The notes under the pieces are model-generated. The model was not told the DNA's origin and ran no database searches. It saw nothing but the letters and a program-made list of their open reading frames with translations. Position numbers and translations under genes: made by a program. This document shows positions 12,991-25,400 of a DNA stretch of 64,000 nucleotides, in pieces (position 1 is the stretch's first letter; the number at the start of each line of letters is the position of its first letter). The stretch is from Nipponacmea schrenckii. Its lineage: Eukaryota; Mollusca; Gastropoda; Lottiidae. The stretch is taken from assembly GCA_030562195.1 (NCBI GenBank), contig JAUJPP010000007.1, forward strand, positions 17,419,769 through 17,483,768, read 5' to 3'.

Positions 12991-14032
12991 CAATGGGTTT
13001 GTTAGCATTGATACATCAAATAACAAGTATAGGATTCTCTCAAAAAATAACAGGTTGACTATTTATATCACAGAATGACGCCACTTTTCTGTCTAGATGA
13101 GTGTGTCATGCATCATTTTTAACTCATGCTTTACCATGTTTCTTTTCTAAGTAGAATTGTAATAGTTGAAATTACAAAGCAATTAGAAAGAGAAAAACAA
13201 GGTGAAGAGTTTGAGTGTAAATAATAAATTGTGATGGAGCTATTGCAACACTCCTTTTTACAACTAAACAACTCTTAAAGAAAGAAATAAACAAGGTAAT
13301 TTACACCATGGGCTTGTGATGGCAGTTCACTTAGTCTATAGCACACCATGATTGATATATTGTTCTCCTGATAAAAACACTATTTGGTGACAGTTATTCA
13401 GAGTTATTAGGATTGTTATGTTATGAAATTGCCTTATTTCACAATATATAATTAATATATTTATAATACTAGAATAAAGTAGGCTAGTGACCATACAGAG
13501 CTGAAGGAATTCCTTGATACCTAGTGGAGCAGTGGTTTTGAGCCCATGGATCCAATGTATTTCTATTCTACTCTTTACTTGGCTGTGGAATTTCACCAAA
13601 AGTGTCTGTGCATTATCAGTTCACCAAGGCAAGAGATTCCACGTATATGTAATTTGTAAATGTCAGTAGCTGTGATATTTAATCCCTTTCACAACTTCAG
13701 ACTTGAATATTGTGGTTCAGCCTGTCCATCTGCTAATGCTGCTCATGTAAGGATGAGATATCATTAATATTGATGAATTTATTTGCATTTTGGAAGTGTA
13801 TTGGTGTAATTTTGATGAAATTGGTATAGACATGTAGAAGGTCCTAGTCTTTACAATCCTTAATGTAATTGTACAATTACAAATATTCACATTGTTTAAA
13901 TACAGAACATAACTATTTCAATATTGAAGAGGCATATGGATATATATACTATTTCTGATATTTATTAACTCAACGTTTCACATGCTCATACAGGCAGCAT
14001 AATCAAGAAAAATGATATTATCATTCAATTCA

Positions 14033-14132
14033 TACAATCATTTTATCATATTATTATCCTAAAAGTCTTATCATATTATCATATTATTATCCTAAAAGTC
14101 TTATCATATTGTTATCCTATAAGTATTATCAC
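14033..14132. repeat. Short AT-rich tandem repeat
   Basis: Three to four copies of TATCATATTATTATCCTAAA followed by AGTC, with one truncated unit. Confidence 0.7.
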
Positions 14133-14814
14133 TTCATTAGTGCCAGTAAATCATACATGTTGATCAGATATAATACATGTTCAAAATTGATATTTAAATT
14201 AAGTGAGATGAGATTTTTTAATTATTGCCCTTGATGTATATTAAGGTTACCTCCTTTTACAATTTACATCGTTATAATGTATATAATTATCTTAAGAATG
14301 AGAATTAATAAAATATCCAAGAACTGGTCCATTATTGTGAGTATATAATACCTTGTCTGATCAATTATCTAATCACTATCACTGTCTAATGAAATTATTA
14401 TTGTTTTGTCCACGGAATGGAGTTAGACAATAACTGTTTTTTTTTTTAGTTTCTTTTTTAGGAGTTTTCCGTGTATAAAGATTTACGATGAGAGGATTTT
14501 ATTCTTCGGCACCATGTTATTATAGTAATCTCAAACTCAATAACAACTAGTCATGACAGATTTTATCTTTCCTGATTAAGAGCATTGTCTAAATGCAATC
14601 TGATTTACCATTTGACTCACGGTTTATGGAGCCAATTTTGTGTCTATCATTTTGCAAGTATTCATTTTTTTAAATCTTTAAATTAGAACATGATGTTCTT
14701 TTAATGGTAAAGCAATATGAAGCAAAATTGCAACTTTCATTATTACAATCATGCAGTAGTAAAAAACTTTCTTATTTTATGATGGATTAATTAGGAATCT
14801 ACCTTACTATGTTG

Positions 14815-15397
14815 TATTTCTAAATATTGTAGAATATAAAGAACTTACTTAGTTAATTGCTAAATATTGTAGAATATAAAGCACTTACTTAGTTAATTGC
14901 TAGATATAGTAGAATTTAAAGAACTTACTTAGATAAGAGCTAAATATTGTAAAATATAGAGAACTTACCTGGCTAATTGCTAAATATTGTAGAATATAAG
15001 GAACTTACCTAGTATGTAATTGCTAGATAAAGTGGAATATAAAAAACCTAGCTATAGTAAAAATATAAAGAACTTACTTAGTTAAGGGCTATATACTTTC
15101 TTATCTAATAGCTACATATAGTGGAATATAACAAAGATACCTTGCAAAGGGCTATATATATCAGAATATAAAGAACTCACATAGTACAGAGCTATACACA
15201 GTAGAATATAAAGATTTTACTTAGCAACTTAGTTAAGAGCTAGATAAGTGGAATACACAGAACTTACCTATATAATAGTTACACATAGTGGAGTATAGAG
15301 AACTTACCTAACTAATAACTTACCTAAATTATATATAGTAGAATACAAAGAACTTAACTAGTTAATTGCTACATATAGAGGATTATAAAGAACTTAC
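14815..15397 (-). repeat. Degenerate ~40-bp tandem array carrying repeated 5' splice-site motifs
   Basis: The array begins exactly at the donor of the GPCR exon and runs into the intron. On the minus strand each unit reads roughly CTAGGTAAGTTCTTTATATT followed by an AT-rich remainder. The exact hexamer GTAAGT (ACTTAC on plus) occurs ten times: plus positions 14843, 14883, 14923, 14963, 15003, 15072, 15262, 15302, 15318 and 15392. The last of these is the exon's own donor. The copy at 14963 has the full consensus CAG|GTAAGT. The left half is regular (40-bp spacing) and the right half is eroded. Confidence 0.85.
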
Positions 15398-15777
15398 CTA
15401 GCTATGTAGTAGTATCGTATAAAAATCAGAAAGTTATGTGTTTTCATCAGAGTTTTGTTCAGCTCTAGACATACTGGAATCTGTACTAAAAGTAGACAGA
15501 GATCAGAAACACCAAGAGCAGTTAGGAAACAGTTGGTAGCTGATGTCATCTCCTTTCTGGTCAGCACAATCAAACTCAGAATATTTCCTATGATTCCAAT
15601 ACTGCAGATAATTGGCATGAGTATGTCACAGACATATTTGGTCTGTATGTAGAATGCTGGAGAACCACTTGACATGTTCAAGGCCTCTGACAGATTGCTA
15701 CTGTATCCCATGTCATTTTCCATCAGACCTTCAGCATATTGTGTACCTGTATAGTTATCTGTCATCTTGCTGCTTCC
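15398..15777 (-). CDS. Class A neuropeptide-type GPCR, first coding exon (TM1-TM2), partial
   Basis: This is the N-terminal part of a seven-transmembrane receptor of the rhodopsin family, expected at the plasma membrane and coupled to G proteins. The exon starts after the acceptor TTTATTCTTTCAG and has 12 nt of 5' UTR. The ATG is at 15765-15763 and 122 codons follow before an AG|GTAAGT donor (GT at 15397-15396), so the exon ends two bases into a codon. The extracellular tail has NYT, NLS and NMS glycosylation sites (residues 4, 24, 30). TM1 is about residues 45-68 with the GN pair (N61 = position 1.50). A short RKEM loop follows, then TM2 with LTALGVSD (D88 = 2.50) and P97. The pattern is most like FMRFamide/peptide receptors of lophotrochozoans; the ligand is unknown. 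TM3-TM7 were not found to the left in the window. An upstream in-frame ATG at 15909 lies in the intron and is rejected as the start. Reading through the donor gives an immediate TAA. Confidence 0.85.
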
Positions 15778-18700
15778 CTGAAAGAATAAATAATTAAAAT
15801 TCATCACATGGAAATCAAAAGATCTGGAGGGTCTATTGAATCTTAATATCTTGTAGTAATAGAAATGGCTAACAACACTACAATTACGTAAATAACCAGT
15901 TGTCTGCAAAATTAATCGAGCAATTTCTTCTCCATAGAAATAAAACTTATTATTTTTATTCCAGACTTATTATACCATATAAAAAATGTGAAAAGAATTG
16001 AAGGAAATTGCAAGTCTAAAGATTTCTGGCTATTTGATTATATAACATCTGCTCTAGTAGACTAGTTCATTTAACTTGAGAACCACTGCATTGAACTTCT
16101 TTATTAACTTTCTTACAGTGCATTCAGAAGTTAATAAGAATGTCAAGATTTGAAGAAGTGTGAAAATGTTAACTAGATATTTGACTTCTTCAATTACTTT
16201 TAGCTGTCACAAAATTCTTCAAATTGGTAACACATATTTTTAAATGTTATTTTATGCAATGCCATATTATCACTGCTAGTTAACATTTATCTTGAAATTT
16301 TGGAATGTGTCAAACTTATTTATGATAATTATAATTATTAGAGTTGGAATTGTTTTAAAAAAAAACAGTACTGAAAGAGAGATTTTACATTTCAATTTAA
16401 TCAGGAAATTCTAGAATGTGTAGAACAAAATTATAATTATGAGTGTTGAAAATGAAAAAAAAAATTTGACTGAAAAAGAGATTGTACATTTCAATTTCAT
16501 AAGGAATTTTTAAGTTCAAAGATTAGAAATAATTTTCTTGTCTTACAATGTGCTTTATCAAAGCCTGGTATTACATTTTTTTTTATAGAGTCTTTGTTTG
16601 TTAGGTTAACAATTTTTGATTTTAATGGTTTATGATCTCCTATTGTCATGTTAGCGATGTCTTGGCTTAAATATTGCCAGTTTTTATTACAGTAATTGGT
16701 ATATATTTGTGTTAATTCTTATCTATATAATTATGTCCTATTATTCATAATTCAATTTACTAAATACCAGGGAACAGAAATTTATACATTACTCAAGTGT
16801 TTTGGGAATTACAGGAATATGACACATTTGGTGGAAATTAGATGACTCAAAATAAACATTGTAAAGTCAGTTCTCTTGGGTTTCTGTCCATGTTAAAAAA
16901 TGACATGAAAAGAGAAAATGTTCACTCACTGTCAACATATTCACTAGAGCTGATAGAAGATCAATTTACTGTAGGAATATTGACATAGGTAATTTCCCTC
17001 TTGTGAATAAATGGAACATAACTCAAGGGTAATATACAAGGGAATATGTCATTTATTTCCTGTCATTGATGCTTTTATAAACACTAGTTATTAATTATTT
17101 TGAGAAATAGATTTGTTATTGAAACTGCGTATGTAATTTTACACTCTGGATGTTCTCTTTAATTGATAGATGCCTCAAAGACTCTAATTTTCAACTTGTG
17201 AAATGATTTAAGACATGTTTTTCTGAACCTGTTTTAGGATATTAACTAATAAAGACATGAAACCCAATACATTGGAGGAAATGTAATAAGGAAATTAACT
17301 GTGCTATTATTATATAAGTTTACAGCCTTAGTTTCTAAGTTAGGATCATTGTATTTGATGATGTCCATATCAGGTTTCTATAGAAGTATGACATGTTATA
17401 TAAGATCTGTTCATTTGTTTCTCTGAGTTTTGAAACTTTGATTTTGAGAGCAAATGCATTAACTATACGTTAGCAAGACCACATCCATAAGAGTTTATGG
17501 ACTGAATTCTCCATCAGTCTGCTGTATTCACAGGTAAAAGTGACCACACATCAAAAAGGGCACCACACCTCACCTATTTGCAGTTTCTGATGGCAGTGTC
17601 AGGTGACAAGACACAAAAATTGCACAAATGAGAAATCATCCATAAAAAAATCACAAAAATTGAATGCAACCTTGTAATAAATCTTGTTAGATTACAATAG
17701 AGACCAGAAAAGAATTGTAATATAATTTGAATTAGTTTAAGTACCAAGCATGTTAATGTCACCCCAACCCTCCGGGAAATTGGACGGTCATTAGGTGACA
17801 GACACTAATCCTAGATTTCCCAGGCTGTTTTAGACTAGACAAGTGTTTATGAAGCCCGATAAAGACTATGTTATCATTAAGTGACATGTCATAGCTGTCT
17901 CTAAACACTATTATTATCTTCAAAGGTATAGAATTTCAGAAAACATCAGAGTTGAAGGGAGAATTTCTGATTATCAGTTCAGAAAAGTCAACTTTTATAA
18001 GGCAGTTTCTCAAAACTTAGTTATTTATAGAGGCCAAGGCTTTTAAATTCACTAGTGATCAAGGGAATGATACTTAAAAATAACATTTTTTTTGTTGCTA
18101 TGAGTGGTGAAACAATCCTCTCATAAGGGACCACTTTTAAAACCGTTTTTTAATATACCCTTGATGATCAGATTCTACTGTATTGTTCTTTCTTTTCTTC
18201 CCCTCTAATCCTTCAATAGACATTCAATTTACTGCTGACTGAACTATATCTCAATGTACTAATTGAACTGTAGGGTAGAAACTACCAAAAACGTATTGTA
18301 GGTGTGAAATGTTACAACTTGCAGGAATTTGTTCTCAGACTTAAATATGGTGAAGTTAGATCATAAGAATTTTTTATCAATTGGGAACTAGATAATAAAT
18401 AAACAAGAGATGCAGTAGTTATTTATAACCAAACAATTAAACCAACAATGTAAGATATGTACTAGATAGGTTTCTGGTAAAATAAAGAACCAAGGAATTT
18501 CTGCTCTACCAAAATACAATCCGCTACATTCTCTTCAGTTAGTAGTGGTTTGGCGTATTTTATCATTCTGTTGTTTAGCCCAGGAATATGAGCATTATTA
18601 GATATTTGATTTGTTGGATGTAGTGTATGTATACACTTATACTTTTCTATTTCTCATATTCTTGTGGTCATGCAAAATAATGACATTTTACACTATGAAA

Positions 18701-19014
18701 GTGTTCTGATATTTTGGTAGATGGGGGAATTTGGGTGGAAGGATAAGATCTGGTGTTAACCAGAAAGTGTTACATTCTGTAGTCATCAGATTAAATAAAG
18801 AAGTGAGTGAAGCTTTCCCCTTTTACTTTTATATATTCTCTTGTTCTTTCACTCCCTTATTTCATTTTTCATTTCTTCTGTTGACAATAATATTTAAGGG
18901 GGTTGACAACCTTATCGTTCGAAGTGTATTTCAATCAAGAAATGTATTAAGTTTATATCCATTCTATTTGGCATTAAAAGAAACTCATTTAGTAAAAATT
19001 TTAGCTCAATCGCT
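15778..19014. other. Upstream intron or 5' flank of the GPCR gene
   Basis: If the 19.0-19.3 kb stretch is the promoter, this is the first intron. Only the 16.3-kb duplication and the first copy of the 18.3-kb block were found. Confidence 0.4.
16290..16505. repeat. Two-copy tandem duplication, ~110 bp
   Basis: GGAATGTGT, AATTATAATTAT, a poly(A) run and GAGATTTTACATTTCAATTT recur in order as TAGAATGTGT, AAATTATAATTAT, a poly(A) run and GAGATTGTACATTTCAATTT. Confidence 0.65.
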
Positions 19015-20020
19015 TCAGTAGTTCGTCTGATATCCGTCCGTGAAGATAATCTATTTATAGAACAAAACGGGATATTCCTCTATGTAGACGTACAAATTAC
19101 GTTGTCGGTTGACATTTGTGATTACAACGTCATCGGCTAAATAAACATTCTCTACGTTTGCCGGTCAGTTATTGTTAATATCGGCACGCGAAGTAAGAGT
19201 TTGTGTATCGGGGGAATCCAGAAGTCACGTGATGTCCCATAAATCTTTACGTCACATGTAAACAAAGAAAATTTTATGATTGGTGGGTAGGGGTGTTTTG
19301 ACATGTGCTAATCCATTGTTTTAGCACTCCAATTGTGTGGATATCGGTGCATATCGATGCCTAAAAGGTACTTAAAGATTTCTACAGCATGAAAGACAAT
19401 CTTTTAACAACATGGTCGTTAATTACGTAAGGTTTACATGTGTTTGCAAAATGTTGAAAAAAAATGCCATTTTTAAAAGCATATCTGCTTACCAATTTAA
19501 AATCCGAACTTTTAAAAAAACTTTGGGTTAAAAGTTAAACTTGCGGAATGTCTTCTTAACTTTACGTTGGCTTTTTTTTAAAAAATTTGGGGAATAGATA
19601 ATAAATAAAAAGTCAATTTTTTAAATGAAAACTTCCAAAATGTAAGATATGTACAATATTTCAAAACAAAACCAAAATTTTCCAAAAACCAACCGTAATT
19701 TTTAGATTTAAAGTAGTTGTTTGGCGTATTTTAATCATTCTGTTGTTTACCCCTGGGTAATAGGGCTTAATTTTAAGGGATGAAATTTGACGTTTATACT
19801 TCTTTTCATTTTCATATTCTTTTCATGAAAATTTAAATGTCATTTTACACTATAAATTTTATTTTTTTGGTAGCTGGGAAGGGTGGAACCTTCTTTCCAT
19901 TAAAATATTTAAACATTTTAGATAGGTGGAAAAGAAGGGGTTTGAAGTTTTCCCTTTTTTTATTTTTTTTTTTTCCCCCCTTTTATTTTTATTTCTTTTT
20001 TCAATACTATTTAAATGTAA
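18290..20020. repeat. Ancient or artefactual duplicated block (18.29-18.90 and 19.52-20.02 kb)
   Basis: The two segments align in order through TTTGGCGTATTTT, ATCATTCTGTTGTTTA, TGACATTTTACACTAT and ATTTTTCATTTCTT-like blocks, and through AATGTAAGATATGTAC. The second copy is eroded and full of long T, A and C runs (for example T12 followed by C7 at about 19964-19981). The intervening 0.6 kb is single-copy. Confidence 0.65.
19015..19300 (-). promoter_or_regulatory. Candidate promoter or enhancer upstream of the GPCR exon
   Basis: This stretch has clearly more CpG dinucleotides than its AT-rich surroundings and lies about 3.3 kb upstream of the GPCR exon on the same strand. It contains an inverted CCAAT box (ATTGG at 19279), a CRE-like TTACGTCA at 19247-19254, the palindrome TCACGTGA at 19225-19232 (bHLH E-box type) and another ACGTCA at 19127. 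No TATA box or initiator could be fixed. The link to the receptor gene is inferred from position only. Confidence 0.3.
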
Positions 20021-20682
20021 ATTGTGTTGTAATGTGATGAACTATGTTAAACAGAACATATAATATAATAACATATTTCCTTGTGTTTTTTCTTATATCT
20101 ACTTCTAAATGTCGTTTAAATATTAGTTTCAAACATGTAAAGAAAATAACAGCTGGACTAGAAATAAGACAATCAGTGCCGATCAGAGAGCCTAATCTTA
20201 TACTTCAAAACAAAACTTTATAATATTGATCAGTAGTAAAAAGCTTTTTACTGAATCAAAGTTTAAATGGCTTAGTTTTGCTCCAGGGAGAAAAAAAAAT
20301 AACTTCCTGAATTATTATTAGTTGTTTTAAAGTGAGTTATTTCTCTGGTACACTAGAGCCTTGTGTGATATATGAATAGCTAAGATATCATAGCTTTGCA
20401 TAGGTTTATCATTTTTACACATTATTACAAAATATATAGTAAATTTTGTATTTAGTCTGACATCTATTAAGTATCCCTATTTCTTTGACTGTTTGTAAAA
20501 GAAAAGATAAAAACAATTGATAGGTGGGTGAGGAGTCAATTATTCTAATGGTAAAGGTGAAGAATTCATTCATAGTATTTATATAATAGTACATTCAGAT
20601 GAAAGAAATATAACAAGATAGCAGATGCCTTATGCTGTATTCATTACCTGTGGAAAAGGGAAAGTTAACCACTATCAGTCCA

Positions 20683-22442
20683 GTATACAAAATGTCTTTC
20701 TAATACAAGGTATACAAATGTCTTTCTAATACAAGGTATACAAAATGTCTTTGTAATACAAGGTATACAAAATGTCCTTCTAATACAAGGTATACAAAAT
20801 GTCCATCTAATACAAGGTATACAAAATGTCTTTCTAATACAAGGTATACAAACTGTCTTTCTTATACAAGATATACAAAATGTCTTTCTTATACAAGGTA
20901 TACAAAATATCTTTGTAATACAAGGTATACAAATGTCTTTCTGATACAAGGTATACACAATGTTTTTCTAATACAAGATATACAAAATGTCTTTCTAATA
21001 CAAGGTATACAAAATGTCTTTGTAATACAAGGTATACAAAATGTCCTTCTAATACAAGGTATACAAAATGTCCATCTAATACAAGGTATACAAAATGTCC
21101 ATCTAATACAAGGTATTCAAAATGTCCATCCAATACAAGGTATTCAAAATTTCCTTCTAACACAAGGTATACAAAATGTCCGTCTAATACAAAGTATACA
21201 TTATGTCCTTCTAATACAAGGTATACAAAATGTTCTAATACAAGGTATACAAAATGTCTTTCTAATACAAGGTATTCAAAATGTCTTTCTAATACAAGGT
21301 ATACAAAATGTCCATCGAATACAAGGTATTCAAAATGTCTTTCTAAAACAAGGTATACAAAATGTCCTTCTAATACAAGGTATACAAAATGTCCATCTAA
21401 TACAAGGTATACAAAATGTCCATCTAATACAAGGTATACAAAATGTCCATCTAACACAAGGTATACAAAATGTCCGTCTAATACAAAGTATACATTATGT
21501 CCTTCTAATACAAGGTATACAAAATGTTCTAATACAAGGTATACAAAATGTCTTTCTAATACAAGGTATTCAAAATGTCTTTCTAATACAAGGTATACAA
21601 AATGTCCATCGAATACAAGGTATTCAAAATGTCTTTCTAAAACAAGGTATACAAAATGTCCTTCTAATACAAGGTATACAAAATGTCCATCTAATACAAG
21701 GTATACAAAATGTCCATCTAATACAAGGTATACAAAATGTCCATCTAATACAAGGTATACAAAATGTCCATCTAATACAAGGTATACAAAATGTCCTTCT
21801 AATACAAGGTATACAAAATGTCCTTCTAATACAAGGTATACAAAATGTCCATCTAATACAAGGTATACAAAATGTCCATCTAATACAAGGTATACAAAAT
21901 GTCCATCTAATACAAGGTATACAAAATGTCCGTCTAATACAAAGTATACATTATGTCCTTCTAATACAAGGTATACAAAATGTTCTAATACAAGGTTTAC
22001 AAAATGTCTTTCTAATACAAGGTATTCAAAATGTCTTTCTAATACAAGGTATACAAAATGTCCATCGAATACAAGGTATACAAAATGTCTTTCTAAAACA
22101 AGGTATACAAAATGTCCTTCTAATACAAGGTATACAAAATGTCTTTCTAAAACAAGGTATACAAAATGTCTTTCTAATACAAGGTATACAAAATGTCCAT
22201 CGAATACAAGGTATTCAAAATGTCTTTCTAATACAAGGTATACAAAATGTCCATCTAATACAAGGTATACAAAATGTCCATCTAATACAAGGTATACAAA
22301 ATGTCCATCTAATACAAGGTATACAAAATGTCTTTCTAATACAAGGTATAAAAAATGTCTTTCTAATACAAGGTATACAAAATGTCCTTCTAATACAAGG
22401 TATACAAAATGTCCTTCTAATACAAGGTATACAAAATGTTCT
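20683..22442. repeat. 27-bp minisatellite, ~65 copies
   Basis: The unit is TACAAGGTATACAAAATGTC followed by CATCTAA, with CTTCTAA and TTTCTAA variants. A block marked by AAAGTATACATTATG and a 24-bp short unit recurs at 21181, 21475 and 21931, showing higher-order duplication. Because 27 and 24 are multiples of three, the minus strand stays open for 540 codons (nonapeptide VLDGHFVYL). This is treated as a by-product, since other frames are also long and the right end has no promoter or start context. Confidence 0.95.
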
Positions 22443-22444
22443 AA

Positions 22445-25400
22445 TGAAAATTTCAATTATAAGTACATGTACCACCAAGTTTTTAGCAGAACTTTAAAGT
22501 AACTATGGTGATCACTGCACATAAGGACAATAATTAAGTATAGGTGGGGGAAGGCAATCTAAGACACCAAACACCTTCTATTACAAATATATAATTTCTA
22601 CCCAGACCAGCCAGGGATGTTTTAATAAAACCCACATATAAAAGAAGCCAGGGATGTTTAAGTGTTTTTCAAAGGTTAATATGAAATGTGTAGGCTTAAA
22701 GAAACAGTAAAAAGACACACAAATTAACTCTCATTATTTCAACAGTATTATTTTTTTTAGAATTTATTCGGATTCAGCAAACATGATTGTCATTGGGAAT
22801 AACCCTGTATCCATGTTTTCAAAACTCATGAATTTACATGCTTTGAAAAGAATCTACCAATTTTTCTCTTAATCTCCTAATTTTTTAAAGCAAATATCCT
22901 GTTTTTATTTCATGTTCTGTACACATGTTTCATATATGTTAAAGATCAGATGCTGACTTTCACCAAAAGATTACCCTTACATGATAACTAATGTCTTTAA
23001 ACCATTTCACACAGTTGATTTGAATAAATCTGATTGAAGTGAAGATCAGTTTTGTGTTATATACAAGTTACTCCAGATCAAATTATCACTTTGATTGATT
23101 AATACTTTATTGATACATGTATAATATTTGGACACTGGGTCTAGTGAAAATTTGGTCGAAACAAAAAACAAAATCAGTTGAATGGGGTATCCAGATCTAA
23201 AGTTATGTTTCCGACAGTTTGATTGACTCATCCTGTTTTAAAATGAGGTATGATTAGGTTATTATATATGCTACAACACCTCCAGGCACTTCAACAATAA
23301 CACCTACTAACCAACATTTGGTCATACATTCAAAGTGTCATAAAGTTTGATGTAAGTGGAGTATATGTAAACACCAAAGTTCCCCTTCATGTCCTTGAAG
23401 ATAATTGAATAGATATTCAGAAGTTTTGGCTATGTCATTGGAAATTTCCACATCTTGAAGAGGATTCAAACATATGGCATTTTATTACTCAGCAGAAACA
23501 TCGGACTTGATACCGATTGAGCTCTTCCACTGCCATGAATAGACATTGTTAAAGGAAGGTATTGATGCTCACACAGTTTGAAAGTTGTTAACCTCTTCAA
23601 AAAGGCCTTAAAACTACTCCTGGGGTGATACCTACTTTACAGTTAAATTCCACAGTCAACAAAAAGTGATATATGTGTTTTTTAACCTGATTATTAACTT
23701 CAAGCTGATGTTCAAAGATAAAAAATGAAGGTATGAGGTTCCCCACAGTGACTTAAAAACACTTTCAGATTACAGTACTAACATACCTATCATAGTGTAC
23801 ATTTACTTTAATGATTTAAGACATTAGTGTCTTTATTGGTAGTAGTTTACTTTATTGGTAGTAGTTTACATTTTTGGTAGTAGTTTATTTTATCGGAAGT
23901 AGTTTACATTATTGGTAGTTTATTGGTAGTAATTTACTTTATTGGTAGTAGTTTACTTTATCGGTAGTACTAGTGTGCTTTATTGGTAGTTTATTGGTAG
24001 TAATGTACTTTATTGGTAGTAGTGTACTTTATTGGTAGTAGTGTACTTTATTGGTAGTAGTTTACTTTATTGGTAGTAGTTTACATTATCGATAGTACTA
24101 GTGTGCTTTATTGGTAGTTTATTGGTAGTAGTGTACTTTATTGGTAGTAGGGTACTTTATTTTTGGTAGTAGTGTACTTTATTGGTAGTAGTGTACTTTA
24201 TTGGTAGTAGTGTACTTTATTGGTAGTAGTGTACTTTATTGGTAGTAGTGTACTTTATTATACTTATTTTCATCTGATGACAACACGGTAAATTGTGTTG
24301 AAATGTTATATATTTGTTTTTAAAGAAGTGAATTTATAATATAACAATTATTGCAATGTTTCCTCCCTTTAATTTTGTGCTGTAACTCCAGGCACGGTAC
24401 GCTTACTCTTACATTAATTCTTACTCATGTATGATTGATATAATTCTATATGCTATTTAATAATGATCATATATGTCTTGTTGACAATGTCCAGATTGAA
24501 ATGTGACCATGTGATGCAAAACATACACTCATGGATATCTTTAAGATCTTGAGATATAGAGCTGAATTTTAGATTTCATGTGGCACTAGTGGGAGATTTT
24601 TATTTAAACCTTTTGTCTTGAAATAGTCAACGATGTATTGTAATATATATTATAAAGTTTGTGTAGTTTGAACTTCGATTGCAAATTTGATAAAATCTCA
24701 TGTAAAAACTTATGTCTAATGAGCTAATTAACTTATTTTTCACTTACTGTTACCATGTTTTATCATAATCTAGTGTGCTAAATCCTGGATCTAGTGATAA
24801 AGACTGTTGTAGGGATGCCTTTCACAGATTGACTTTGCTTATAAATAGTTAACAATGTAGCACTCTGTGACCTCTATCACATGCTGTTTTTAGGTACCAG
24901 TAGTTGATTACAGCAAGTAGGTAGAATATCCAGTAATACCTTGATCAACACATTACTGGTTCAACTTTATATAGATACCAAATATCATGACAAATTTGGT
25001 TTTTGTGAAGTAATGTGAACAATCTTAAAATCTAGACCTAAAGTAGACTATATAGAATATTATTAAATATATGACTGAGGAAAAGGCAGATTTGTGAAAC
25101 TAATGACCCTTGGTGAGCCTGTCCCTAATCCAAACTGTAGTCTGTTTAAGACCTCAAGATAAAAAAGTCTTGTAAGTGATTTCTCCAGTCTGATGTGTAT
25201 TTCAATCCATTAATGAGACAGAACTGTTTCATCTTGTTTCAAACTTCTGCCAAATATCAGTTTATATTCCTTGACATTAAACAGATGATTTAAGCTGGCT
25301 ATGTCTGTAGTTATAGAATATTGGTTAGAGGACTGGTTGCTGTTTAATTCATTTGAAGTGATCTACTTACAACAACTTGCACGAATAACATAAGAAGGCT

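Larger units (their letters stand above)
10357..14032. other. Non-coding apart from one array and one SINE
   Basis: ORFs of 60-99 codons here overlap each other on both strands and lack any family resemblance. The 12.3-kb array and the 12.8-kb SINE are the only structures seen. Confidence 0.5.

Noticed and set aside
15455..15652. 65-codon plus-strand ORF
   Set aside because: It is the antisense shadow of the GPCR exon.
15778..15909. N-terminal extension of the GPCR ORF to the ATG at 15909
   Set aside because: A clear TTTATTCTTTCAG acceptor lies between this ATG and the receptor start, and the extension has no signal-peptide character.
20834..22456. 540-codon minus-strand ORF of VLDGHFVYL repeats
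   Set aside because: It is the translation of a 27-bp minisatellite. Other frames are also open over long stretches, and there is no start context, signal or non-repeat domain.
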